64,000 nucleotides of DNA from Neopestalotiopsis rosae (taxonomy: Eukaryota > Ascomycota > Sordariomycetes > Amphisphaeriales > Sporocadaceae), in contig JALGAS010000002.1 of the NCBI GenBank assembly GCA_023078685.1, positions 930,001-994,000 of the forward strand. The letters run 5' to 3'. The notes beneath the pieces were generated by a model, which saw nothing but the letters and a program-made list of their open reading frames with translations, made no database searches and was not told the origin of the DNA. A program made the position numbers and the translations under genes. The stretch's first letter is position 1. The number at the start of each line of letters is the position of its first letter. Of this stretch, positions 1-11,255 are shown in pieces.

Positions 1-684
1 GGAAGGAGAGAAAAGGACATGCGATCTAAATTCGAGGACCAAGGAACCAACGTGCAATCCGGCCAGGCCACCGACAACAGCCAGGGTGCTGCACGAGCAA
101 TTTCGTCATTTATCGATCCCAGCCTGTCCTGGAAGGACATTGCCTGGTTCAAGTCTATCACCAAGATGCCGATTATCCTCAAGGGTGTGCAACGTGTGGA
201 GGATGTGCTCAAGGCGGTAGAGGTCGGAGCCCAGGGTGTGGTGCTTTCCAACCATGGAGGACGTCAGCTCGATTTCGCCCGCTCCGGTATCGAGGTTCTC
301 GCCGAGACGATGCCGGTCCTCCGTGAACTGGGCCTGGAGAACAGCATCGAGGTCTACATTGACGGTGGAGTCCGCCGTGCGACAGACATCATCAAGGCGC
401 TCTGTCTCGGTGCCAAGGGCGTCGGTATCGGACGGCCGTTCCTGTACGCCATGTCGGCCTACGGTTTGGAGGGTGTTGAGCGGGCCATGCAGCTGCTGAA
501 GGACGAGATGGAGATGAACATGCGTCTCATTGGCTGCACAAGTGTTGACCAGCTCAACCCATCATTGATTGATGTGAGGAACCTGGGCAGTCACGTTACG
601 CCGGTACCGAGGGACAACCTTGGCCATACCGTGTACGATGCGCTTGCCACGCCTGCGTTCAAGCTGCCCAAGGCGAAGTTATAG
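1..684 (+). CDS. cyb2: L-lactate dehydrogenase (cytochrome b2), 3' part
   Basis: FMN-dependent L-lactate:cytochrome c oxidoreductase, normally in the mitochondrial intermembrane space. Only the C-terminal ~227 residues are inside the window; the frame is open from base 1, so the heme-b5 domain and the first half of the FMN barrel lie upstream. Visible family marks are 'LKGVQRVEDVLKA', the active-site segment 'SNHGGRQLD' (His is the proton-abstracting base and Arg binds substrate in this family), 'DGGVRRATDIIKALCLGA' and 'GIGRPFLYA', which bind the FMN phosphate. The tail 'PRDNLGHTVYDALATP' resembles fungal b2 proteins more than glycolate oxidase. No intron is seen in this part. Other FMN alpha-hydroxyacid dehydrogenases are the alternative, but the 'GRREKDMRSKF' linker favours b2. 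Confidence 0.9.
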   Translation, partial: GRREKDMRSKFEDQGTNVQSGQATDNSQGAARAISSFIDPSLSWKDIAWFKSITKMPIILKGVQRVEDVLKAVEVGAQGVVLSNHGGRQLDFARSGIEVLAETMPVLRELGLENSIEVYIDGGVRRATDIIKALCLGAKGVGIGRPFLYAMSAYGLEGVERAMQLLKDEMEMNMRLIGCTSVDQLNPSLIDVRNLGSHVTPVPRDNLGHTVYDALATPAFKLPKAKL

Positions 685-2024
685 GACTTAGGAGTCATGA
701 GCACCAAGAATACATACCCCAAAATACTTTCTGAAATTCCCCATACTTACGTTGAGAAAAGATATCTACATATCCAACTACTCAAGCCGGCAGCGCGTGT
801 TTTCGTTTTTCTGGTACATATACAGGTACATACACAAGGAAGGATACAAACAAAGCTTGTTGTAGAATTGTCAAATGTTGAACCACCTACTCACATATCC
901 GAGACTTACTACCACTCTGTCGCATAAGTAGCGACTGACTGACTGGCACTCTTTATGATTCACTCTTTCGCATTATGTATCAGTCTGAGTCCTAATACTG
1001 GGGGCTACTTCCAAACTATTCGACACACTGAATTGATGCATACCTTACATAAACACTTGCAAGGTACATATCCGTATTTTGGAAGTGATGAAAAACGTAG
1101 TTGCCTGCACAGTTGCCTAGGAGAACTTGAAAGAAAAGAACATTTCAGGCTGCATGGTCCGTGCACGCCAGGCTGTCAGTCAGAACTTGAAGGTCGGCAG
1201 CCCCGATTGACTGCAGCTTGCAGCTCTCTCGCCTTCCCCTTCAACTAATGCCAGTAAGCCCGCGACTTTTACTCCCAGTCCGGTCCGTCTTATGCTTTGA
1301 GGCGGAACAGATTTTCAAGCTGCTCGACATTATCTTGTGTTTCAAGAAAGCATCTGCAGTTTTGTCTCCAATTTTCACTTTTTATTATATTTTTCTACTC
1401 CAGTGGAAATTGAAGAGTACGGCGATTCGTCTGTCTCTCTCTCTCTCTCCCCTCCGCGCTGCTGACGACCACGCCTATCGTCTCCTTGGATTGAGCTTCG
1501 CGGCTACTCCCTGGTCCTAATCGCGGGGTGTTTCCAGAGGCTAAGAGGTAAGGCATCAGCCAACCTTCAAAGTTCCCCACCAAAGGACTGCTGTCACTGT
1601 GAATCAAAGGCTACCTTCTGAGTAGCCACATTCAGCCATTAAAGTCCCCTGCGCCCAGGCGCGTCATTCTACACTACCATCCCATCAATTCCATTTCTAT
1701 CTCAACTCTCCACCGCTCAACACAACCACTCAACCCGATTTCGCAACAGCTTTTATTCCCCTGCGGTACCCTCGCCGACTAACAACACGTTCTTCGCAGA
1801 CACATCGCCGCAGGCTTCTGATCGCGAATCATTCGGCGGCGCTGACGCTCTGGGCAAAATACTGCCTTTTCGAGGTCCTACCAGGTACCCAGCCGAGCAC
1901 CTGCCGTGCTTGCTGGAGCGGCCAACCATCTAGACGAGGCAACACCACACGACACGCCACACTCGACCGCATAGAGCGAACCACGACTCTGACATTCTCG
2001 TATCTCTGATATCCTAGCGACGCT
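685..2024. other. Intergenic: 3' end of cyb2 and leader/promoter of cul1
   Basis: No convincing gene. The right part (about 1620-2024) is C-rich and poor in G, as in leaders of fungal housekeeping genes, and probably holds the cullin promoter and 5' UTR. A short TC microsatellite sits at 1434-1447. The short open frames here lack family similarity I can recognise. Confidence 0.6.
1434..1447. repeat. TC microsatellite
   Basis: About seven TC/CT units in a pyrimidine-rich tract between cyb2 and cul1. It is simple sequence, possibly part of the promoter. Confidence 0.7.
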
Positions 2025-4634
2025 ATGGCCGCCGCTCGCCAACAAATGATCATGCCACCCAACAAGGAGGATATTGTTGCAACGTTTGTGCCCCTAAGCT
2101 GGGAGTCCTTGGCGATGCCACTGCTGACCGAGGAAACAGATGGGCATATCTGCAGGAGGGCATCCAAAAGATTATGGTCAACCTGCAAGATGGCATGGAC
2201 CTCGCGACCGTAAGTCCCCCTTTGGAGCACTCGGTTGTATGTGGACAGAATGCTAACACGAACATGACAGTATATGGGCATCTACACGTGAGCAACCATC
2301 TCTATATTGTTCTGCATCGATTTTGCTCACCTTTGCTAGTGCCGTGCACAATTTCTGTACCAGCCAGAAGGCTGTCACTGTCAACACTCCTGGCAGCGGA
2401 AATCAGGCTCACAGAGGAGGTTCGTGTTCATTCATACAACATAGTTTCCATGAGGTCATCTTGAGTACTAACATGATCTTTCCCCCTAGCTCACCTGCTC
2501 GGTGAGGACCTTTACAAGAAGCTGATAGAGTACCTGAACAATCATCTCGCTACTCTCCATGAAAACTCGAAGGCACACACCGACGAAGCCCTACTCGCAT
2601 TCTACATCAAGGAATGGGATCGATACACGACTGCAGCAAAGTACATCCACCACTTATTCAGATACCTGAATCGCCACTGGGTCAAGCGTGAGATGGATGA
2701 GGGTAAAAAAGATACGTACGACGTGTACACACTTCACTTGGTACAATGGCGCACACAGTTATTCCAAAAGGTCTCGGCCAAAGTAATGGATGCTGTCCTC
2801 AAGCTGGTGGCCAAGCAAAGAAACGGCGAGACCATTGAACACGGCCAGATCAAATCAGTCGTTGATTCTTTTGTGTCGCTGGGACTTGACGAGCATGACG
2901 CCACGAAGTCAACTTTGGATGTGTACAGATACCACTTCGAGAAACCCTTCCTAGACGCAACCAAAGAGTTCTATGAGGTCGAGTCGAAGCAGTTCATTGC
3001 CGAGAATAGTGTTGTCGAATTCATGAAGAAGGCTGAGACACGCCTGAATGAGGAAGAGGAACGCGTGCGGATGTACTTGCACAACGACATCGCACTCCCA
3101 TTGCGCAAGACCTGCAACAGCGCCCTAATCGCCGATCATCAGAGTATTCTCCGCGACGAGTTCCAGGTCCTTTTGGACAACGATAGAGAAGAGGATATGG
3201 CACGAATGTTCAACCTATTGAACAGAATTCCTGAAGGACTCACTCCGCTGAGGCAGAAGTTTGAGGCTCACGTGCGCAACGCCGGTCTTGCAGCAGTTGC
3301 CAAGGTAGCTTCAGATGCCGAGAAGCTGGAGCCCAAGGTGTATGTCGATGCGCTGTTGACAGTTCACACACAGTACCAGGGCTTGGTCAAGCGCGCATTC
3401 AACGACGAGCCGGAGTTTACTAGGTCTCTGGATAACGCCTGTAGGGAATTCGTTAACCGGAATGATATTTGCAAAGCTGGCTCGAATAAATCACCTGAGC
3501 TGCTTGCAAAGTACACAGATGTCTTGCTCAAGAAGAGTGCCACTGGAGTAGAGGAGACAGAGCTGGACACGACTTTGACGCAGATCATGACTGTCTTCAA
3601 GTATATTGAGGATAAAGATGTCTTCCAAAAGTTCTACTCCAGAATGCTTGCACGACGTCTGGTCCACAGCAACTCATCTTCAGACGATGCCGAGACTAGC
3701 ATGATCAGCAAGCTCAAAGAGGCATGTGGTTTCGAATATACCAACAAGCTGCAACGCATGTTCCAGGATATGCAGATTTCAAAAGATCTCAACAATGGCT
3801 ACAAGGAGCATGTCAAGAACGATACGACTGTGTCCAAGCCATTGGACTCGACATACTCCATTCTGGGAACCAGCTTTTGGCCATTGACACCCCCTAACAC
3901 GCAGTTCAACCCACCTGCTGAGATCCAAGCCGACCTGGATCGCTTCCAACAATTCTACAAGCAGAAGCATGATGGTAGAAAGCTGACCTGGCTCTGGCAA
4001 CTTTGCAAGGGTGAGGTGCGTACTGGATACTGCAAGAGCGCCAAGACGCCCTACACCTTCCAGGTCAGCGTCTACCAAATGGCTATCCTCCTCATGTTCA
4101 ACGAGAAGGATGAGCACACGTACGAAGACGTTGCCAGCATGACTGCTCTCTCGTCTGAGACATTAGATGGAGCCATTGGTATCCTATGCAAAGCCAAGGT
4201 ACTCAACATGAAGCCTGAGGGATCAAAGCCCGGACCTGGCCACACATTCCATCTCAACTACGATTTCAAGAGTAAGAAGATTCGCGTGAATCTCAATGTG
4301 GGTACAAAGACGGAGCAGAAGCAAGAAGAAGTTGAGACGAATAAGACGATTGAGGAAGATCGCAAGCTAGTCTTGCAGGTAAGAATTTTCAAATATATTT
4401 TCACGATCTCGTGCACAACATACTCAAGCTAACACAATCTGACAGTCTGCAATCGTCCGAATCATGAAAGCTCGCAAGAATATGAAGCACAGTCAACTCG
4501 TCAGCGAAACGATCTCTCAGATCAAGTCACGTTTCATGCCCAAGGTTTCAGATATCAAGAAGTGCATAGAGATATTGCTAGATAAGGAGTACCTTGAACG
4601 GCTCGATGGCGATGAGTTGGGTTATCTTGCATAA
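2025..4634 (+). CDS. cul1: Cullin-1, SCF ubiquitin ligase scaffold
   Basis: Scaffold of SCF E3 ubiquitin ligases: the N-terminus binds Skp1/F-box adaptors and the C-terminus binds the RING protein Rbx1. Predicted exons are 2025-2083, 2140-2209, 2271-2287, 2340-2419, 2490-4378 and 4446-4634, giving 767 residues, the usual CUL1/CDC53 length. The joined start reads '[19 protein letters not shown]' and then '[15 protein letters not shown]', the classic cullin N-terminus. The long exon carries the cullin repeats and the cullin-homology region ('[15 protein letters not shown]'). The last exon has the winged helix with the neddylation motif '[17 protein letters not shown]', in which the Lys near residue 713 is the expected Nedd8 site. 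Four introns fall in the first ~230 coding bases and exon 3 is only 17 nt. cul3 and cul4 are less likely from the N-terminal sequence. Confidence 0.95.
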
Positions 4635-5712
4635 TCCAAATGTTGCATGCATCTCGGTGTCCAAGGGCGAGTTGTACGATCAAGGACTTTTGTTCTAGTT
4701 TGGCGCTGCATCATCTCGGCAGATGCCATGCCATCGGAGGCGTCAATAGTACATTGCATCATTGAGCGCGAGGGTGTCAAGGAACCAGGCAGGCAAAGGC
4801 AGGTGAGAACGGGGCTTATATTGTCATGACAACAAACATAGATTTCGTGCATTGCTTTTCGGCAAGTCAGTGCACATGGTAGCGTGGCCAGTGAGACCAC
4901 CGAGCACATGGACATTGGGCAAGCCACATTGCCTTGGTCTTGTAAGCAAGCGTGCGTATGCACATCAAGGCGGTGGCGACGGCGATATTTCCTGCACACA
5001 TCTGGCCTGCGTGACTGATGTTCATGCCAAGTCTATTCAGCGTCAACGAAGACGGCCGTCCACAAGGAGGCCGATTAGGTCCAGTATTGGCTAGTCAGAA
5101 CATCTAGACACAGCATGGTGCTCTGTGGTGTGAATAATGTTAGGTTTGGTGGTCCGCCAAAATGGAGGCGAGCATGAGAAAAGCAATATGAAATGAACAA
5201 TCCTCGCGATCGATGACCCTTGAAAATTAATACATTGGAGTGATCCTTGAATGCTATTCTCGTCTATGGCCCAGGCTTGGAAATGCTCTCTTCTCTTGAA
5301 GCATGATGGCAGCAGTATTAAAAGGATCCGTCATTCATGCATTCATTACGGACATGTGGTGCTTCATCCTTCCATCAAGACTGTCAACAATATTGCACGC
5401 CCTCATAGGACGATGGACGTGTGTAGTACAAGGTATTATGTACTCTTGGAATACGCAAAGGAATTTCTACGGACAGGGCAGGAGCATCCCAACGTACTTG
5501 CGCTGATTCTGACTATGACAGAAACCACGATCCACATCAAAATATGACGAACAATAAATAGAGAAGAGGCCCAACCCAGCCCAAGCGTGGTGAAAGCGTC
5601 GCGCACCACAAGCATGCAAAGGATTTTTGATATCACGCATGCCATATACCGTACACGCAGCTGTAACAGTTAGCCAGCGAGCTGCGATATCATTTATCAC
5701 CACTTTTTAGGC
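4635..5712. other. Intergenic, cul1 3' region
   Basis: No supported gene. It contains the cullin 3' UTR and the presumed promoter of the next frame. Short open frames on both strands have no recognisable domain. Confidence 0.5.
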
Positions 5713-6834
5713 ATGTCTTTTTATGGTTTGTCTCTGCCCTCGAGGGCGTTCACTTTCCGGACAGATTCCCGTAGCAGTAGCAGCGGCGATCATGCGACCA
5801 AGTCATCGACTCTTCACTAGGGGAGAGGCGTGACACGACGAAGCGGGAATCTCATATCTGCCTTTGGGCTCTTCGAGAACAAGGCAAATCGCAAGCATGG
5901 GACATCAACGGATATTTCAGAATATATCAGTTACTACACGGCACATTCCCGAGAAAATGTAGCGCCAGCTGCTCAGCACGTCGAGAACATCAGACCTTCG
6001 TTACACGATATCGATACACAGTACGGCGGTAATCACCATGTCTCTGAGCAGCAAGAAATCCAGTCACCATCGTCTGATGCCTAGGTGGCGTCATCGTCTG
6101 GTCTTCCGAAACCTTACAATTTGCCATTGCCAAATACATCTCTAGTGGAGTTCGATACCACGCCATTTTCCTCACCCGCCAACAAGACCAACAATTTTCA
6201 CGGCTCGTCTCCATCGTCCATTTATCCTTCGGAGGGTATTCGCTCGGAGGATTGTCTCTCGCTACAGGAGCTGGCCAGCATCAATCGTCGTGGCAAGGAC
6301 TTCATCCTTTCTGATCTGTCTCAGTACTGTTACAAAAGCAGTGAGGGTAGGGAGCGCATGTCTGAGCTTAGGTCCACGTCGCTGACTGACGGCGACGGTC
6401 CACACGTCCGGAACCTTGATACCAATTTACAGGAGGAGCTGCTGGCTGCGGATGATATGTGGTGCCCCAGAGATGTGGCTACATCGGGCGAGGACGCCGA
6501 CAGAAGCAGCGAGGGCTCCACAGCCGATACCTCGACTGGCACCATGATATGCTCGGCAGGCGAGCTGACGTTGACCAAACAGCGAGCGCGCGAAGAGTGG
6601 AATTGTGTGACTGCCGACAGGGTGGTTCTGCAGTGTAATTTTGTCAGTGCCACCAGAGAGACCAGCACCAGTGGTATCTTTTGCGATGGTAATGGAGCAG
6701 CTGAGGACAAGGTCAAATCCGGCCACCATAGGTTTGAGATTCGAAAGTGGGTGAGGAAGACATGGGGAAAGACGAAACACCGATTACTGTCGATGGAATT
6801 TCATGGAAAGAAGGAGGATGGGTGTCGGCTGTAG
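5713..6834 (+). CDS. Unrecognised protein; frame interrupted by two TAG codons
   Basis: A single reading frame of 374 codons runs from ATG 5713 to TAG 6832-6834 but contains TAG at 5818-5820 and 6082-6084. Away from these two codons it stays open for over 1.1 kb. The encoded chain is polar and Ser/Thr-rich and ends in a basic segment ('HRFEIRKWVRKTWGKTKHR') that looks like a conserved tail of fungal hypothetical proteins. No domain is recognised. Both stops can be removed by introns that preserve the frame: 5771-5827 (57 nt, GT...AG) and 6029-6145 (117 nt, GTAATC donor, CTCTAG acceptor). A spliced gene is therefore as likely as a pseudogene. Both TAGs could also derive from CAG by C-to-T change, as in repeat-induced point mutation. 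RNA reads would decide. Confidence 0.45.
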
Positions 6835-8456
6835 CTTGCGTTAACGAGGCTTTGGTCTGCAAACGACCTTGATATGGAGTGAGCACCTGTACTGTTTTAT
6901 TACACATAGAGGTTGGGTGCTATAACAAGACTTGCGACAAGTCACCCAGTCTTCCGGTCTTTTATGGATGAGGTTACAATCGACAAACAGTATTGTTGGT
7001 TTCGAATACACTGCCTTTCAGATGTGAATTGGAAGTGAGTGATGTTTCCGGACTTAGAGGTGTTTAGGAAAGCATTGCCGATATTTCCTAGAGGCCATTA
7101 CCACCTTCATCTCCTAAGCCATGGACTTAATTCCGTGGTCCTCTTGTTCTATATGCGTGGCCAGACTGCGGCTGATACTCAGGCAGTAACACAAATTCAG
7201 CGGGAAAATGAACAAATGGTCCCCCCTGTTTGCCTGGGTTGCGGTTATGATAGAGTGGTGCTGAACATCTTTGCGCTAGTACTACATAAGACAGTGCTTC
7301 AGTTCTTGCCTACTGATTTACTCTTAGTTGGTATATAGAGACTGCCCTTGAGCCAACATGACCATAGGATACGACGCCAAATATAATGGCGATACTGGAG
7401 GCATCGAAACGGTGAGAGCAATTTTAGGCACGGTTGTGTCCGACTTGATTATGGACGGGAAACCAGAGACGATCGACCAGCAACAAGAGTCATCTAATCT
7501 TAGGCCAAGAACGCCAAGTTTAACGTCAATCGTTTAATCACTTGCTTTTTGTGAGGGAAGCGACTGTTATAACCATGCCTATTGTTTAGGTAGTACCCTT
7601 ACAAAAAAGAACGTTTCTAATCCTTTTAGCTTGGCAGCCTTGTTAAAAAAACACCGAGACTAAATCGAACGTACCGATCATCTAGATAAGTAGATTATCA
7701 GTGCATAGTACGAACAAGCATGATTGTGCAGATGGATAACAGCAGAATTCTCGATTATACAATATTTCCATCGGTGAACGTGCAAACTGACTACCTGACG
7801 ATTTGTGCGGATTTGCACAGGGAATAAGAAACACAGACCATCTGTGGCAATGATCCTGACAAGCAAACTAACCTAGGCTTTCACGAGTCGTTATGACTTG
7901 TGTTCCTTGATCAACATGACAGGGTTGTCTTTTCCACTCCAGACTCTGAGTAACACTATAAATCTCAGATGGAACCGAACCCAGACGTTCGGATCTCTTC
8001 CCCTGGCCGATCCCATCTAGTGTAGCTTGTCTAGGTTGCTAGGGCTGTCCATTAGCGTCGTTTGTTAAAAACGTGGCGTCCATTTTTAGCGCCTGTCGCT
8101 CGGCAATTCCACCGACCCCCTAGCACTTTTGGCACTTCGCCTGTCGCCCGTCGCCTAGCGACAATGGGGAACGAGAAACCACCCCCACATTTACTTCAGT
8201 GTCCCTTACAGGACGCGCGACAGTGGACACACAGCCTCGCTTGCTTCGTCATTTAATCTGGAGAGGCCACGAAGTCCAAGTCAACCCGACAAAGAGACGC
8301 ATTGCGCCCCGAACCATAACTCCCTCTGCGACCAGCTGCTGTGCGGCGATTTCACTCTCTCCATTTACTTGATTGGTATCGCCGCTCCTCTGATTCGTTT
8401 TTAATCTTCCAATCTTCCTTCCACCATGCGCTGAGCCAGTGCGCCGAACCGCAACC
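6835..8456. other. Intergenic, promoter of alg7
   Basis: No gene supported. The left part is A/T-richer than the flanking genes. The right part (8260-8456) is C-rich and is the likely ALG7 leader. Short frames have no recognisable similarity. Confidence 0.5.
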
Positions 8457-10020
8457 ATGTCGTCGTCGTCCTCCACCCCCAAGCTGGCGACCGAGCTCAC
8501 CAGCACCGAGACCCTAGGATTGGGCGCCCTCTCCCTCGCCTGCGTCTCCGTCCTCGCAAACGCCTTTCGCGGCGATGGAGAGCCCTTGGTCGCCTCACTC
8601 GCCCTCAGCGGCCTCGCCTTTACTGCCAGCTACGCCATGATCCGCTGGCTGGGCCCGACTTTTATTCGCGCCGGCCTCAGGGGCCGCGACATGTCCAAGG
8701 TGAACAACAAGCAGGAGCTGCCGGAGTGCATGGGAGCCATCTGCGCCGTCGTCTACCTGATCATCATCATGGTCTTCATCCCGTTTCCCTTTTACAAGGA
8801 CATTGTGGTGGCCACTAGTGGTGGCGGAAATCGAGATGTGGTCATGAATGTCGAGTATGTACAACAGGGACGATTGCTGCACAAGTTTCCGCATAGTAAG
8901 GTCAGTCACAAGTTCCAGTCTATGCCAATCCCAGTCTATGCCATTGAGTTTCATCAGAGACATTTGCCCATGAGTATGAGACCAAAAGTGCTGACCAGAC
9001 ACTATCATTTAGCTGGCATCTTTCCTATCAGCCATCATTTCACTCCAGTCCATTTCCATTCTCGGCATTGGCGACGATCTCTTCGACATTCGCTGGCGAC
9101 ACAAGTTCTTCATTCCGGCTTTCGCCTCGATACCCCTCCTCGTCATCTACTTTGTCGATTTCGGCGTAACGTCCATCGTCCTGCCCACCGTTTTGCAGCC
9201 CTACGCCGGTCGCGAGCTGCTCGACCTCGGTATCCTCTACTATGGCTACATGGCCGCTTTCTGCATCTTTAGTCCGAACAGCATCAACATTCTAGCAGGA
9301 ATCAATGGCATCGAGGTTCTCCAGTCCATCGTCATTGCGCTGCTACTAGTCTTCAACGATGTCTTATACCTGGTGACGCCCTACCCGCACCCGGCGACCG
9401 ACTCCCACTTGTTCTCGCTCTATTTTCTGCTGCCCTTCCTCGGCGTCTCCTTCGCCCTGCTCTGGCACAACAAGTACCCAGCGCGCGTCTTCGTCGGCGA
9501 CACGTACTGCTACTTTGCCGGCATGGTGTTCGTCGTCGTCTCCATCCTCGGCCACTTTTCCAAGACGCTGCTGCTCCTCATGATTCCCCAGGTCTTCAAC
9601 TTTTGCTACTCCGTCCCCCAGCTCTTTGGCCTCATCCCCTGCCCGCGCCACCGCCTGCCGCACTTCAACGCGCGCACCGGCCTACTCGAGCCCTCGGTCA
9701 CGCGCTGGGAGGCCGACTTCAAGAAGCAGCCCCACCCCGTCATCGCCGCCGTGATCCGCCTCCTGGGCAAGCTGCGCCTCTTGCGCGTCGAGGAGGAAAA
9801 GAGCGAGGACGGCGCGAGCGGCAAGATTCTCGAGACGACCAACTTCACCATTCTCAACCTGTGGCTCGTCTGGCGCGGGCCCCTCCGCGAGGACCGCCTC
9901 GCCTGGGAGATCACGGGCATGCAGGTCGCCGTCGGCCTCTTTGGCCTCTTTGTGCGCCACCGTCTGGCCCTGCTCGTCTTTAGAGAGGATAATCTCGGCA
10001 TGATGGGAATCGGAGTCTAG
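8457..10020 (+). CDS. alg7: UDP-GlcNAc:dolichyl-phosphate GlcNAc-1-phosphate transferase
   Basis: Catalyses the first step of N-glycan precursor assembly in the ER membrane, making GlcNAc-PP-dolichol; it is the tunicamycin target. Two exons, 8457-8900 and 9013-10020, give 483 residues, normal for the family. The intron has a GTCAGT donor and TTTAG acceptor, and its removal restores 'LASFLSAIISLQSISILG'. Polytopic: about ten hydrophobic segments are visible. Family marks are 'GLRGRDMSKVNNKQELPE' on the first cytosolic loop, the catalytic 'GIGDDLFDIRWRHKFFIP', 'INGIEVLQSIVIA' and 'VFVGDTYCYFAGM'. The large C-terminal cytosolic loop ('CPRHRLPHFNARTGLL') is typical of eukaryotic GPT enzymes. ATG 8457 is the first in-frame ATG after a C-rich leader. 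Confidence 0.96.
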
Positions 10021-11255
10021 ACGACTTTGGTTCCTCTATGAAGAGAAAGACAGAAAGGGGGGAAGAGAGAAGGAAAAGCATGAAAAATTTCCCTGAGCAT
10101 TTCCGCTGCGTTGCGTTTGTTTTTTTTCAAAGTTCTGGGCGTCTTTGCGTCTTTTGCCTTGGTTTCATATCGACACCGTAACACCAAATCTTGTTTCATT
10201 ACAAGAATCTACCAGTGGCCTTCATTGGATCTGTACAAAGAATGTATACAGAAGTCTGTGCGTAAATACCCAAAGTGCCTCAATAGATGGATGAATGGAG
10301 GAGGCTATGCTTGGCAATGTATAAAAATCAGCTAGGATCAAACGAGTCCATAGAGCGATACGGAATTCCAAGAACCATTGTCCCAATGATAGAATACGAT
10401 ACAAAGCGAGTCCAAAAGAAAGCTTCGACTGCTGAGAGATATATACAACAGTAGATGCGACTATAAGAACACATGCAACAGTTTAGGTCACAAGGTCACT
10501 GGTCACTGAACGGATCTTATCACCAAGTGCGGATACTGCTTTTTACTTTGAGTGCTTATTTCATTCATAGGCTGATGAAGCCCACAGTTTCTGTCTGGGA
10601 GTGCCATGGCCAATCTCATTCCGATGGCCGGCTCTGCTACCTGATTACTCTTGCCATGAGGGTATCATCCTACAAGCCCAGTTCTTCCAGTGTTGGTAAG
10701 TGTGTGGTGCTAACTTTCCCTCTCCACTCTAATAATACATGGAGCACACAAAGACTCCTTGCCCACATTGGACTTTTGGACCATCCCAATCATTCTCCTT
10801 TTTCATCCTCTACTATCGTCAGGATAGAACACATCTCGACCCGTGCTAAGCCGAGCACGTCCGGATGACCCTATGGAGTACGCCCCAGCCAGAATGGACT
10901 GTAATAAATCATATAAAGTTCGTTCCAAGAAATCTTTCAGAAAAGAACCTCCAACTGGAGGACGACTTGCAACCATTAATGGGCTGTATCGATAAAACCC
11001 CAACGCCGATTCCAGATCAACAACCAAACGCTGCCAATGACACCAGCCAAAGCCCTTTATACGTCCATTTCATTTGTGTGAAAAAGAGGGGCGTGAACGG
11101 AGACATAACGGACCCATACACGTTGCCGAGTGGTACACATGGTACGCAGCAAACATGTTGGTAAATCCCGTCTCTATATGGTACAAAGAAAATTCGATGT
11201 AATGTGAATCGAGAGAATTGGAAGGATTGTTCAGCCTGTCAAAGCCTCATAGTGC
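10021..11255. other. Intergenic between convergent alg7 and set3
   Basis: Both neighbours end here, so this is 3' UTR and spacer. Frames of up to 131 codons are present but show no domain and no start context that I would trust. Confidence 0.55.
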
